Source: Deltaproteobacteria bacterium IMCC39146 (lineage in GTDB: Bacteria > Desulfobacterota > Desulfuromonadia > Desulfuromonadales > BM103). Taken from it: 64,000 nucleotides of DNA. A program made the position numbers and the translations under genes. The stretch is from contig JARUHP010000006.1 of the NCBI GenBank assembly GCA_030005635.1, positions 62,001 through 126,000 of the forward strand, given 5' to 3'. The notes beneath the pieces are model-generated. The model worked only from the letters and a program-made list of their open reading frames with translations, had not been told where the DNA came from and did not search any database. Below, one piece after another: positions 54,806 through 63,850 of the stretch (its first letter is position 1; every line of letters starts with the position of its first letter).

Positions 54806-55207
54806 ATGCATCGTCTTATCAAACCGATTTTCTGGACTTTCCTCTTTCTGGTCATGATGCTCGTCATCGATCAGGTTCTGGTACAGTTTCCCCCTATTCA
54901 TCCGGCCCACGCTGCCGTCAGCAACTTCTACCAGGATTTCCGCAGCCGTCTCATTGATCTTGCCCTTGGCGAGAAGAAGGCAACCCCGAAATCGATAGAA
55001 GCGGTGATTGCAAAACAACAGAAAGAGACCACTCCGAAGAAGACCGAGCAAAGCAAGGGACAGCAGACCGAAGCCACGGCCGCACCAAAAGCTCAAAAAG
55101 CCCAGCGCTATATTTATTCTGACGGCAAAGGAGAGTTGCACTTTGCTGATTCGCTGGACGATGTTCCGGATGAATATCGAGGCTTGGCGCAACCGATGGG
55201 GAAATAA
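54806..55207 (+). CDS. DUF4124-like exported or anchored small protein
   Basis: A 133-residue protein with an N-terminal hydrophobic helix, a Lys/Glu/Gln-rich low-complexity middle (residues 57-95) and a short C-terminal motif RYIYSDGKGELHFADSLDDVPDEYRGLAQPM. That motif resembles DUF4124 (small periplasmic domain of the form Y-x-DxxGxxxFxDxxxxVP). Function unknown. It is tightly linked to the CDF exporter (6-bp gap, GAGG before the ATG). Confidence 0.75.
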   Translation: MHRLIKPIFWTFLFLVMMLVIDQVLVQFPPIHPAHAAVSNFYQDFRSRLIDLALGEKKATPKSIEAVIAKQQKETTPKKTEQSKGQQTEATAAPKAQKAQRYIYSDGKGELHFADSLDDVPDEYRGLAQPMGK

Positions 55208-55288
55208 ACCAGGGACGCGGTTCGCAGTGTAAAAAAAGACAAAAAGCCGAACGGGGCCAGCTTTCACGCTGGCCCTCAGATCACTGAC

Positions 55289-55322
55289 AAGCCCCTCATT
55301 TCCGAATGTGGGGCTTTCTTTT
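55289..55322 (+). terminator. rho-independent terminator
   Basis: AAGCCCC and GGGGCTT form a stem followed by TTCTTTTG, about 80 bp after the DUF4124-like gene. A second GC-rich hairpin (GGGCCAGC/GCTGGCCC) precedes it at 55254-55275. Confidence 0.75.
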
Positions 55323-55418
55323 GTTGTTTATCTGTAACGAAATGATTCGTTATACGGTCGAGTCAAGGTTGGCTGAAATGATGCTAGAAATGTCTCCGAG
55401 AGCTGTCTGGTTCTCCTC

Positions 55419-55467
55419 CTGAACAGACAAAGTCCTCGCCAAAAGGGCGGGGACTTTGTTTGTTCAG
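55419..55467. terminator. long hairpin terminator after sucD
   Basis: A long stem with one bulge (CTGAACA-ACAAAGTCC paired with GGACTTTGT-TGTTCAG) and a GC-rich inner part lies 16 bp downstream of the sucD stop on the minus strand. Confidence 0.75.
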
Positions 55468-55483
55468 AGAGTGATGCTTATTC

Positions 55484-56356
55484 TCATGGCTGCCAGATCT
55501 TCAACAGCGCATCGGCCATCTCAGCAGGGCTGTCGGCGACACTGACACCACACTCAGCGAGAAACGTTTTCTTGCTGGCAGCGTCACCTTTGCCACCGGA
55601 GATGATCGCGCCGGCATGCCCCATGCGTTTACCGACAGGTGCGGTAGCGCCGGCGATGAAGGCCGCGACCGGCTTGGTCATATGGTCACGAACAAATGCA
55701 GCGGCCTGCTCTTCGGCATCACCACCGATCTCGCCGATCATGATGATCGCCTCGGTCGCCGGGTCATCCTCAAACATTTTCAAAACATCAAGATGGCTGG
55801 TGCCGTTGACCGGGTCGCCACCGATACCGACACAGGTGGTTTGACCGATGCCACGGGTCGTCAGCTGCCAGACAGCTTCGTAGGTCAGGGTGCCGGAGCG
55901 GGAGACAACACCGACCGGGCCCGGCTTGTGAATGTAACCGGGCATGATGCCGATCTTGCATTCGCCAGGAGTGATCACGCCCGGGCAGTTGGGCCCAACC
56001 AGGCGGCAGCTCTTGCCTTCCATGTATTTTTTGACCTTGACCATATCAAGAACCGGTACGCCCTCTGTGATACAGATCACCAACTCGATACCGGCTTCGA
56101 CCGCCTCCAGGATCGCGTCAGCACTGCCGACCGGTGGTACGTAGATAACCGAGGCGGTGGCGCCGGTTTCTTTGACTGCGTCTTCGACCGTATCGAAAAC
56201 CGGAAAACCGTCAACCTTGGTGCCGCCTTTACCGGGGGTGACTCCACCAACCATCTGCGTGCCATAGTCACGGGCGCCCTGAGCATGAAAGAGACCGGTG
56301 GCGCCGGTGATGCCCTGGGTAATGACCTTGGTATGTTTATTGATCAATATGCTCAT
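55484..56356 (-). CDS. sucD: succinyl-CoA synthetase alpha subunit
   Basis: A 290-residue subunit holding the CoA-binding Rossmann fold and the phosphorylated histidine. It has [18 protein letters not shown] at the start, [27 protein letters not shown], and the active His in [13 protein letters not shown]. With SucC it converts succinyl-CoA to succinate, making ATP or GTP in the TCA cycle. It overlaps sucC by 4 nt. Confidence 0.97.
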   Translation of the reverse strand: MSILINKHTKVITQGITGATGLFHAQGARDYGTQMVGGVTPGKGGTKVDGFPVFDTVEDAVKETGATASVIYVPPVGSADAILEAVEAGIELVICITEGVPVLDMVKVKKYMEGKSCRLVGPNCPGVITPGECKIGIMPGYIHKPGPVGVVSRSGTLTYEAVWQLTTRGIGQTTCVGIGGDPVNGTSHLDVLKMFEDDPATEAIIMIGEIGGDAEEQAAAFVRDHMTKPVAAFIAGATAPVGKRMGHAGAIISGGKGDAASKKTFLAECGVSVADSPAEMADALLKIWQP

Positions 56357-57528
56357 TGTTGTCTCTCCTCCTTAACGGCCTTGACGATCTTTTCAGCCGC
56401 ATCAGCCATGCCATCAGCACTGACAATATTCAAGCCAGATTCTGCCAGCAGCTTCTTGCCCAGGTCGACGTTGGTCCCTTCGAGGCGAACAACCAAGGGG
56501 ACTTTGACACCGACCTGCTTGGCGCCTTCAATAACTCCGGTCGCAATTACATCACATTTCATAATACCACCGAAGATGTTGACCAGAATTCCCTCAACCT
56601 TTTGGTCGGAGAGGATAATCTTGAAGGCTTCCGTCACTCGCTCGATGGTCGCACCGCCACCGACATCGAGGAAGTTCGCCGGATCGCCACCATAATGCTT
56701 GATGATATCCATGGTCGCCATCGCCAGGCCGGCGCCATTGACCATGCAGCCGATATTGCCATCCAGGGCAATGTAGGAGAGGTCGTACTGCGAAGCTTCG
56801 ATCTCCATCGGATCTTCTTCGTCATAATCACGCAGGTCGAGAATCCGGAGATGGCGGAAGAGAGCGTTCTCGTCAAAATTGATCTTGGCATCGAGACAGA
56901 GCAGGTTACCTTCGCCGGTCAGGACGAGGGGATTGATCTCGAGCAGAGAGCAATCAGTTTCGACAAAGGTCTTGTACAGGTTCATCAGCAGTGGCACAGC
57001 CTGCTTGACCTGAGCGATTTCAAAACCAAGCTTGAAGGCCACTTTGCGGGCCTGGAAAGCAGTCAGCCCCACCACCGGGTCGACCGCCTCAAAGAAAAGT
57101 TTCTCCGGAGTCTTGGCGGCGACTTCCTCGATGTCCATGCCGCCTTCGGCAGAGGCCATCAGAGTGACCTTGTCAGTAGCACGGTCGACCAGGAAAGAGA
57201 CGTAGAATTCGTCAGCGATGTTGCAGCCGCGCTCAATCAGAACACGTTTAACGATTTTGCCCTCGGCTCCGGTCTGGTGTGTCACCAGGGTCATACCGAA
57301 CATCTCACGGGCGAATTTCTTGGCTTCATCAGCGGTTTTGGCGATCTTGACGCCGCCGCCCTTGCCACGCCCGCCGGCATGAATCTGGGCCTTGACTGCA
57401 TAAGGGCCCTCGCCGAGGCGCTTGGCCCAGTCGCGGGCCGAATTGATGTTGTAGACCACATGTCCTTCCGGGACAGGAACCCCGAAATTCCGAAGAATTG
57501 CCTTGGCCTGATACTCGTGAACATTCAT
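56353..57528 (-). CDS. sucC: succinyl-CoA synthetase beta subunit (ADP-forming type)
   Basis: A 391-residue ATP-grasp subunit starting [22 protein letters not shown]. Conserved blocks are [69 protein letters not shown] and the C-terminal [13 protein letters not shown]. It pairs with SucD in one operon, in the usual order C then D. Confidence 0.97.
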   Translation of the reverse strand: MNVHEYQAKAILRNFGVPVPEGHVVYNINSARDWAKRLGEGPYAVKAQIHAGGRGKGGGVKIAKTADEAKKFAREMFGMTLVTHQTGAEGKIVKRVLIERGCNIADEFYVSFLVDRATDKVTLMASAEGGMDIEEVAAKTPEKLFFEAVDPVVGLTAFQARKVAFKLGFEIAQVKQAVPLLMNLYKTFVETDCSLLEINPLVLTGEGNLLCLDAKINFDENALFRHLRILDLRDYDEEDPMEIEASQYDLSYIALDGNIGCMVNGAGLAMATMDIIKHYGGDPANFLDVGGGATIERVTEAFKIILSDQKVEGILVNIFGGIMKCDVIATGVIEGAKQVGVKVPLVVRLEGTNVDLGKKLLAESGLNIVSADGMADAAEKIVKAVKEERQQ

Positions 57529-57872
57529 GGTTGCTTACCCTCCGCAAGAGATAGATTTTAAGGTCGATCGCGTCGATCAGCCAATTTTGTTGTATACGCA
57601 AAGATGATGCCGAACACAGCCTGTTAAAAAGTCCCTTAGAATTGAGTGTTTGTCAAATCGATCCCGGTGCTTTTTTACCCAAGTGGCGAAAGTTCACCGA
57701 TTTGGGCGAAATCCGCCCATTGGTCAGACCACTGACCTTTCGTCTAAAAAGAGCTTAGCGCGAACCGCTTTTTTTGTCTAAGTCAAAAATTCACCCCAAT
57801 TAAAACCCGACTGCTTTTCAGGTCACCAGAAGAGCCTGACCTGGTGGCGTTTTCATGAGGCGTGACGGTTAT
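57529..57872. promoter_or_regulatory. sucCD upstream region with hairpins
   Basis: This 344-bp stretch lies between nikO (ending at 57873) and sucC. It contains several small palindromes: CAGGTCA/TGACCTG near 57819-57843, GGTCA/TGACC near 57722-57737, and TGGGCG/CGCCCA near 57703-57719. The first is suitably placed to end the nik transcript. No gene is seen. Confidence 0.4.
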
Positions 57873-58694
57873 TCAACGCTCGTGATCGTGCGGCTTGCTA
57901 CTGTGTGGGGGAACCAGCGGGGGTAGGCTTGGCAAGGGCTGCTTACCGGGGGAGCAGACCGGACAGCTCTGCATGGCAAAAGGTTTTTCAAGGCGACATT
58001 TTTTCAGCAATTCGTCATTACTGAAAATTTCCATGGTCGGTCCATCTGCCATCACCAGGCCTTCGTGCAGAACGATGGTACGATCGCACAGTTCCAGGAT
58101 CATGTCGAGATCATGACTGGTGACAATGCGCGTATGATGGAAAGCCTGGAGCAGGGAGATCAATTGACGCCGGGCGTGGGGATCAAGTCCATTGGTTGGC
58201 TCATCAAGCACCAGAATCTCCGGCAGCATTGACAGAACGGTGGCGATCGCAACACGCTTCTTCTCGCCACCCGAGAGATGGTATGGGGGCTTTTCGCGGA
58301 GGTCTAGAGCATCCACTCTTTCCAGCGCTTCCGTGACCCGGGCCTCGACTTCCTCGTGAGCTAGTCCCATATTCAAAGGGCCAAAGGCGACGTCATCGAA
58401 AACCGTGGGCATAAAAAGCTGGTCCTCCGGATCCTGAAACACCATGCCAACGGTGCGCCTGATCTCGGGCAAAGTCTCCTTCGACAGGGTGTCGTCACCA
58501 ATGATAATCTCTCCCGAGGTTGCTGCAAGATAACCATTCAGGTGAAGTAGCAAGGTTGACTTGCCTGCGCCATTAGCGCCGATGATCCCGACCGATTCGC
58601 CATGGTGAATCAGAAAAGAAACCTTTTGCAAGGCAACGGTTTGATCAGGGTAAACGTGCTGCAGATTCTTGACGTGGACAATATGGTGGCTCAT
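57873..58694 (-). CDS. nikO: nickel ECF transporter ATP-binding subunit
   Basis: A 273-residue ABC ATPase of the CbiO/NikO group: Walker A GANGAGKST, the Q-loop VGMVFQDPEDQLF, signature HLSGGEKKRVAIA and Walker B ILVLDEPTNGLDP. A short C-terminal extension has a CPVC pair and a His-rich end (HSSKPHDHER), which may bind metal. Assignment to nickel rather than cobalt rests on the NikR box in front of the operon. It overlaps nikQ by 4 nt. Confidence 0.9.
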   Translation of the reverse strand: MSHHIVHVKNLQHVYPDQTVALQKVSFLIHHGESVGIIGANGAGKSTLLLHLNGYLAATSGEIIIGDDTLSKETLPEIRRTVGMVFQDPEDQLFMPTVFDDVAFGPLNMGLAHEEVEARVTEALERVDALDLREKPPYHLSGGEKKRVAIATVLSMLPEILVLDEPTNGLDPHARRQLISLLQAFHHTRIVTSHDLDMILELCDRTIVLHEGLVMADGPTMEIFSNDELLKKCRLEKPFAMQSCPVCSPGKQPLPSLPPLVPPHSSKPHDHER

Positions 58695-59533
58695 GGCATG
58701 GTTCCTGTGAAGAGGCCGCCGAGGAGTTGCGGGGCATTGAAAATGCGGAGCAGAATGAAAAGTGTAATCCAGCCAGCCATGAACAACACTTCCGTGCGTC
58801 CAAAGTGGCTTGGCCGACGTGAGGAATGGACTTCACCGGCAAAACCACGGGCCAGCATCGCCATATGAATACGTTCAGCACGTTCCCAGGTGCGCAGCAG
58901 CAAATGACCGACAAGAGAACCAAAGTGCCGGATGCCGAGGCCCCGTTTACCGAAGGTGCGTAATTGACGGGCCCTTGCGGTACGGACCCCTTCGTCTGTA
59001 AGGACGAAGATGTAGCGGTAAAGAAAGAGCAATTGCACGGCAAAGGTCTGCGGCATCTTCAACTTTTCAAGAGCTTCGCAGATTGACGGGAAACCGGTAA
59101 TAGCCACCAGGATAATAGCTGCACTCGCCGTGAGAATAGCGCGAATCAAGATCGAGAGACAGGAGATCCAGCCACCCCAGATATCGAGTGAGCCGATTTG
59201 CATAAGCACCTGGCGATCAAAGACCGGGTTGAAGAGACCGATCAGCAGGGCAAAAGGAATTACGATCATGATCTTGCGCAGGATATAGCCAAAAGGCAGG
59301 TCACCGACCGCCATCAATACGGCAGGGTAAATCATAAAGGGCAGCATGGCCGAGATCTGGTAGCGATCGAAGGAAACCACGCAGACGATGAAACAAAAGG
59401 TTGTCAACACCTTGGCACGGGGGTCAAGACGGTGTACGGGAGTCTGGCGCAGGGCAAGCAGGTCGAGCTGCTTGAAATCGAGGAAAGAGCCGTCAATTGC
59501 CAGCATCTTAAGCCTCTTCCCGCTGGGCTGCAC
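58691..59533 (-). CDS. nikQ: nickel ECF transporter transmembrane (T) subunit
   Basis: A 280-residue CbiQ/NikQ-type energy-coupling permease with about five helices and the cytoplasmic coupling motifs containing Ala-Arg-Gly, here LRTWERAERIHMAMLARGFAGE. RLDPRAKVLTTF near the N-terminus is typical. It overlaps nikO and nikMN and would couple ATP hydrolysis to the substrate-specific component. Confidence 0.9.
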   Translation of the reverse strand: MQPSGKRLKMLAIDGSFLDFKQLDLLALRQTPVHRLDPRAKVLTTFCFIVCVVSFDRYQISAMLPFMIYPAVLMAVGDLPFGYILRKIMIVIPFALLIGLFNPVFDRQVLMQIGSLDIWGGWISCLSILIRAILTASAAIILVAITGFPSICEALEKLKMPQTFAVQLLFLYRYIFVLTDEGVRTARARQLRTFGKRGLGIRHFGSLVGHLLLRTWERAERIHMAMLARGFAGEVHSSRRPSHFGRTEVLFMAGWITLFILLRIFNAPQLLGGLFTGTMP

Positions 59534-60536
59534 TTCGTCTCTTCAAAAACACACCGATCAGACTACAAACCACCAGGGTGATCCCGCCACCCAGGAGACC
59601 GGAAAGGCTGGTCCCCATTCTCTCAGCGGTAGCAGAAGGGGTCACTCCTTCTTCAGCGGGGAGCGCATAATCAGGAAGGAGGGCAGTCTCTTCCTGAAGG
59701 TTGGCAAGCTGCTGGTGTTCTTTGTAGGCACTCTCTGGTAACTCGGGAGTTCCGGTGATTTTGGCAATCGACCATTCCAGTCCGTCCGGGTTCTCGGAAA
59801 CAAACCATGACAGCACCGCGCCGATCAGCAGGGTCGCAACCAGAAAGTTGGCCAGCAGAGATTTTATCGGTAAGTCGCCAAGAGGCTTCTGCTGCAAGGC
59901 ACTCTCCAGGATCTCTGGACGTGCCTGATAAATGAAGGAGACGACCAGCGCAGTGACCACACCTTCGACTACGCCGATACCGAGGTGGATCGGTTGCATA
60001 AGCAGGAGAAAGGTAGCAAAGGGCAACACGGAGACGCCGGAAAGTACGGTTTGCAAGACCACGCCCAAGGAGCCGAACTGGAGGGCAACAACCGCGGCGA
60101 TAATTGATGCGGCGACCATCCGGGATTGACGTGGATCGCGACCGACCAGCTTCTTGTAGATTAAGGGATAAGCAATGAACGCAGGGAAGACCCCGAGGTT
60201 GAAGATATTACAGCCAAGCGCAAGCAACCCGCCATCGGCGAAAAAGAGCGCCTGAATCATCAGTACCGAGGCGATAGTCAGGTATGCGGCAGAGGGCCCG
60301 AGAAGAATGGCCAGCAGGAGACCGCCACCGAGGTGGCCACTTGATCCGGTTGCCGGGATAGTGAAATTGATCATCTGCGCAGCGAAAACGAAGGCCCCGA
60401 GCACACCCATGAGCGGCACCTTGCGATCGTCAAGGTCCTTGCGTACACGAGCCGAGCAGTAAGCGATGGTTCCCGCGGCAGCTGCCCAGAACGCGCCTCC
60501 TACGGCAGGGGAAACGAGTGCATCTGCCATGTGCAT
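59508..60536 (-). CDS. nikMN: nickel ECF transporter substrate-specific component, NikM-NikN fusion
   Basis: A 342-residue fusion of CbiM/NikM (residues 1-205) with a NikN-like PDGLE domain (FVSENPDGLEW near residue 260, with a C-terminal helix). The start at 60536 gives MHMADALVSP, placing His at position 2, which in NikM ligates nickel; AAGGAAG lies 7 nt upstream. A longer frame from 60557 would bury this N-terminus. Further metal-site context is GSSGHLGGGLLLAILLGP. The first gene of nikMN-nikQ-nikO, controlled by the NikR box at 60688. Confidence 0.92.
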   Translation of the reverse strand: MHMADALVSPAVGGAFWAAAAGTIAYCSARVRKDLDDRKVPLMGVLGAFVFAAQMINFTIPATGSSGHLGGGLLLAILLGPSAAYLTIASVLMIQALFFADGGLLALGCNIFNLGVFPAFIAYPLIYKKLVGRDPRQSRMVAASIIAAVVALQFGSLGVVLQTVLSGVSVLPFATFLLLMQPIHLGIGVVEGVVTALVVSFIYQARPEILESALQQKPLGDLPIKSLLANFLVATLLIGAVLSWFVSENPDGLEWSIAKITGTPELPESAYKEHQQLANLQEETALLPDYALPAEEGVTPSATAERMGTSLSGLLGGGITLVVCSLIGVFLKRRSAAQREEA

Positions 60537-60650
60537 CGTTGATCTTCCTTTTGTCACGCTGTGCTCAATTGGAGCTCACTCGTCAACAGGGTAAAGTGAA
60601 TTCCTGCAGAAAGGCGTAACAGCTGTGCAGTTAATAGGATCTTAACCAGC

Positions 60651-60680
60651 ACTTTATTGTCCAAAAGGGGGTTGGGTCAA
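60651..60680 (-). promoter_or_regulatory. putative nikMNQO promoter
   Basis: On the minus strand TTGACC (60675-60680), an 18-nt spacer and TAAAGT (60651-60656) form a sigma-70-like promoter about 115 bp upstream of the nikMN start. The NikR box lies directly upstream of the -35 element. Confidence 0.55.
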
Positions 60681-60687
60681 GAGGAAA

Positions 60688-60714
60688 GTGTTACGAATTG
60701 TGAAATCGTAACAC
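60688..60714. promoter_or_regulatory. NikR operator
   Basis: GTGTTAC, 13 nt, GTAACAC: a perfect inverted repeat matching the operator form described for Geobacter NikR (GTGTTAC-N13/14-GTAACAC). It lies next to the -35 of the nik promoter, so nickel-bound NikR should repress uptake. The nikR gene is not in the window. Confidence 0.88.
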
Positions 60715-60725
60715 CGGAAAAGACA

Positions 60726-61262
60726 TCAAGTTTTTTGCCTGCCGACGAACTGCAGTGGAGTTCTACAGGCTCTGCAGAGGGCTTGATAGCTGAGACCGAT
60801 CTTGTTGTGCATGATGCTGGTCAGAAGGTGCTCACGACAGCTGCAAGCGTAGAGAAACGGTCTTGGAACAACTCGGACGGGCGTGGTCTGGTAGCTGTGG
60901 CAGCGTTTTGGCTCAAGGCCGAAACAGTCACGCATAATCGCCTGCCACTCTGTGCCGTGCGGCCTTGGCTTCAGTCGTTTTTTTCGCGCCTGCCAGTTGA
61001 CGACCAGATGAACCACTTCGTGGGCAATGGTCTGCTTTAGATAATCTTCAAGGTTATCTCTGAGCAACTGCAGATTGATGCGCAGACGGGTCGCTCCCTT
61101 TCTCTCAACAATGGCCTGGCCAGCACAACGGCCGCGCAGGGAGAAATCTATCGAGGCTTCCGGTAGCTTTATGGCATAAAAATCGCGCGCGCGCTTTTCG
61201 GCGCAGCGAACCGCTGCAAGGGCTTTTTCCTGAAGCTCTGCTCTGGAAAGCTTATCGTGCAT
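60726..61262 (-). CDS. SprT-like zinc metalloprotein
   Basis: A 178-residue SprT-family protein with the metal-binding HEVVH motif (TIAHEVVHLVV) and a third His in RPHGTEWQAIM. The C-terminal Cys pairs (ACSCREH and CRACRTP) resemble a zinc ribbon. SprT relatives include SPRTN/YpjP-like proteases; bacterial SprT function is poorly known. Its stop lies 12 bp from the NikR box, so the nik promoter overlaps its 3' flank. Same strand as the nik genes. Confidence 0.9.
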   Translation of the reverse strand: MHDKLSRAELQEKALAAVRCAEKRARDFYAIKLPEASIDFSLRGRCAGQAIVERKGATRLRINLQLLRDNLEDYLKQTIAHEVVHLVVNWQARKKRLKPRPHGTEWQAIMRDCFGLEPKRCHSYQTTPVRVVPRPFLYACSCREHLLTSIMHNKIGLSYQALCRACRTPLQFVGRQKT

Positions 61263-61345
61263 ACTTAAATACTTATCTTGAAGAGTTTGGGTGTGCGGGT
61301 ATGATACAGAGGGTCTTTCTTTAAGACAAGCACTTGAGTTGTGAG

Positions 61346-62581
61346 TCAGGTTTGTTCGCGGCGCAGGGTCTTGATCAGCTCTCTGGCCGGTTGATAACCG
61401 GAATGAATGAGCAGGACCTTCTCGCAGTCGGCCAGGGCCAGCTCAAATTGCTGCATATCGTAATGGGTCTGAGCCCGACCGAAGTAGCTATCAGGACGAT
61501 TTGGATTGATGATCAGCGCCTGGTCGAAGTCTTTGAGTGCTTTTTCGTATTTTTTCATAACACGGTAGCAGAGACCACGATTCGCATAGCCCCGGTCACC
61601 TTCGGGGTCGTAGCTGATAGCACTGGAGAAGTCTTTGAGAGCTCGTTGGTGACTGCCGATCGCAAAGTAGGCCATGCCCCGGTGATTGTAGACCAGGCCA
61701 CGCATTTTGCGATCAAGCTGCATGCCGAGGAGTTGACCGTACAACGCGACAGCATTTTCGAGGTCATGATTGCTGTGGGCTTTCAGAGCACTTAGCATGG
61801 TTTTTTCCAGGTGGCTGGCCATGGTTGACGGGATCGGTCCAATGCGAGCCGGTGGTTCTGTTGTCGTGGGATGAGATATGGCTATAAACTCCTGATCCAG
61901 AACCTCCCTCTCGACGCTGGCACGTCGTTTACGACCATGCTGACGGATCTCCTTCTGGTAGTCACGAATCTCCTGAAAGATCAGGTCAGAAAGGGTCAGG
62001 GTGGCATTCAACGAAGCCAGCTTTCGGCGGATCGATTGGTTGGGCAAGGAGATATCCGATTTGTAGACCAGTTCATGCTCTACCTCAGCCCAGGCATCCT
62101 GAAGAATAGTGCGCAACTGGACTTCACAGACTTTACGTACCCCGGGCATGGAACGGCCGGTCTGGGTCGCTTCCATACGCAGGGTCAGATGGACAGAATC
62201 ATAGCCGAACTCGCGGAAAGAGTGCTGATTGGCTTTGCATTCTGTATCGAGAACTTCAAAGTGAGTGGCGAGCAGGTTGGAGACTGTTTCAATATCTTCA
62301 AGAAAAGGACAGACGATACGCAGACCGAAGAAATCATTGATCGTCACCATGCGTCGGCTGTCATTGGTTTTGTTCTGCTTGCGAAGCTTGTCAAAGTAGG
62401 CCTGAAAGCTTTTGATGCGGTACTTGATGGCCGGAGTGAGACCCTGCGGTTCAAGGATCAGGCGAACATCCTGGGCAAGCTGCTGCAGCGCCTCCTTGTA
62501 GACCGGCAGCTGCTGGTCATAAAGAACCTTCGTACTGCTCCGATCAGGAAGACGGTCATGGCCGGTTGCGGGAGTCCTCAT
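61346..62581 (-). CDS. RelA/SpoT-domain protein with TPR repeats
   Basis: A 411-residue protein. Residues about 20-210 form a RelA/SpoT nucleotidyltransferase domain: IKYRIKSFQAYFDKLRKQN, INDFFGLRIVCPFLEDIE, FGYDSVHLTL and CEVQLRTILQDAWAEVEHELVYKSD, which retain the synthetase signatures. The C-terminal 150 residues carry at least three TPR repeats (GMAYFAIGSHQRALKDFSSAISYDPEGDRGYANRG and following). There is no HD hydrolase, TGS or ACT domain, so it is a small alarmone-synthetase-like protein with a protein-interaction module. The ATG at 62581 has GGAG 6 nt upstream; the earlier TTG overlaps that site. Confidence 0.9.
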   Translation of the reverse strand: MRTPATGHDRLPDRSSTKVLYDQQLPVYKEALQQLAQDVRLILEPQGLTPAIKYRIKSFQAYFDKLRKQNKTNDSRRMVTINDFFGLRIVCPFLEDIETVSNLLATHFEVLDTECKANQHSFREFGYDSVHLTLRMEATQTGRSMPGVRKVCEVQLRTILQDAWAEVEHELVYKSDISLPNQSIRRKLASLNATLTLSDLIFQEIRDYQKEIRQHGRKRRASVEREVLDQEFIAISHPTTTEPPARIGPIPSTMASHLEKTMLSALKAHSNHDLENAVALYGQLLGMQLDRKMRGLVYNHRGMAYFAIGSHQRALKDFSSAISYDPEGDRGYANRGLCYRVMKKYEKALKDFDQALIINPNRPDSYFGRAQTHYDMQQFELALADCEKVLLIHSGYQPARELIKTLRREQT

Positions 62582-62642
62582 ACTGAGCTCCAAAGATCAT
62601 GGTAAAGTGGAATTCTGTTCTTGGTATAGTGTAAGGGAAGAT

Positions 62643-62846
62643 ATGACCGAAGCAAGGAAAGCAGTAAAAAGTGTCATAAATACCCCAGTTTCAGAGCAGT
62701 CGTTTGAGAATCTTTACCGTCATTTGGTCGGCGGTGAACGGCTTGCAGAGGTTGTCGTCATCTATCACGAGGATGTTCTTGTTCATAAAACTCTGTTCAT
62801 TCGGGGTTACCTCTGGCACTCGAATCAGGGTTGTCTGCTATCATGA
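62643..62846 (+). CDS. possible small protein, unknown
   Basis: A 67-residue frame from an ATG with GGGAAG upstream, diverging from the RelA/SpoT-TPR gene. The sequence (MTEARKAVKSVINTPVSEQS...) looks soluble and shows no family signature. It may be a real small gene or chance coding; context gives no function. Confidence 0.35.
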   Translation: MTEARKAVKSVINTPVSEQSFENLYRHLVGGERLAEVVVIYHEDVLVHKTLFIRGYLWHSNQGCLLS

Positions 62847-62977
62847 TAATGTGGCCTGTGTCGTGTTATAAGGCGTTAAAATAAAGGCACATGATCACTC
62901 TCCTCTGCGATAAACCATCTCAACCAACATTAGCTTTTCATCCCTGACGCTCTATTTTATGAAGTGTCGAAGATAAA

Positions 62978-63003
62978 AAACGGCCTGTATGCACAGGCCG
63001 TTT
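62978..63003 (-). terminator. rho-independent terminator
   Basis: A perfect 11-bp stem (AAACGGCCTGT with ACAGGCCGTTT) and a 4-nt loop, followed by TTT on the minus strand, 38 bp after the lipoprotein stop codon. Confidence 0.85.
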
Positions 63004-63041
63004 AAAAGATTCTTTTGTGTTTTGGTTAGAACGGACTGGTG

Positions 63042-63713
63042 TTAGATGATGCCTTTTTCTGAGAGGTCCTTGCTGACGGTATTTACAAAGTCCTGGACCA
63101 TTTTCTCGAAGTTCCCTTCAATGACTGTTTCGAGTTGGCCTGACCAGATCATCTCCTCGCTTTCCAGGTCGTACATAACCGATTCAACGGTTGCGATAAC
63201 AAATTCGGTAGAGGTTGGAGGTTCGTATACAATGTCGGTTCTTCTACTGTAGTAGCTATTCCAGTTGTTGTAGTAGCCTCCGCCTCCACGCCTGCCACCG
63301 TAGTTGGGTCCAGAGGAGTAGCTAGAGACACGGCCAGGTGTCGTCACCGTTTCTTTTCGTGTATCGATCAGTTTGGTGATGAGGACCGAGTCACAGCCTT
63401 CCGCCTTCATCCTCTGAGTGATGGCTTCACGGTTTGCTTCCTGATTATTCGGCAGGTCTCTGTAGCTGGAAAAAGTTTTTATGCCCTGGCTGGCCAGTTG
63501 GCGACCAAAGCTGTCTTCGAAAATCCTCCTGAGGGTCTCATCCTTGGAAATGCCTATTATGTAGACGCTTTTGACTTTCTTGGTGAAAGCAGGATCTGAC
63601 CATGAGCCACTCATTGTGGTGCTGGAACAGGCGACAACCAATAAAGCGACGAGCACTAATCCCATAGTTCGCGTTAAATGACTCATAGCCTCATTCATCC
63701 TTTGAGTTAGCAT
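63042..63713 (-). CDS. lipoprotein, DUF4136-like
   Basis: A 223-residue lipoprotein with lipobox LLVVACSS (Cys29 from this start). A shorter start nine codons in (MSHLTRTMGLVL) would give a more normal signal peptide. The mature part begins SGSWSDPAFTKKVKSVYIIGISKDETLRRIFEDSFGRQLASQGI, followed by a Gly/Tyr/Ser-rich low-complexity segment (residues 130-155). The C-terminal domain is STEFVIATVESVMYDLESEEMIWSGQLETV. This two-part layout resembles DUF4136-type lipoproteins. Function unknown; a terminator follows. Confidence 0.75.
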   Translation of the reverse strand: MLTQRMNEAMSHLTRTMGLVLVALLVVACSSTTMSGSWSDPAFTKKVKSVYIIGISKDETLRRIFEDSFGRQLASQGIKTFSSYRDLPNNQEANREAITQRMKAEGCDSVLITKLIDTRKETVTTPGRVSSYSSGPNYGGRRGGGGYYNNWNSYYSRRTDIVYEPPTSTEFVIATVESVMYDLESEEMIWSGQLETVIEGNFEKMVQDFVNTVSKDLSEKGII

Positions 63714-63850
63714 TCATTACTTTGCAAAGAATAACAGACTTATTGTCCGATCTCAAATTTGGCTGTTCTGGATTGCAACGGTTATCGGTGCCCACCTTAA
63801 AGTAATGTGGTTTATCGTTATGTCGGCAGCTCAAATGATTCGCGGATCGT

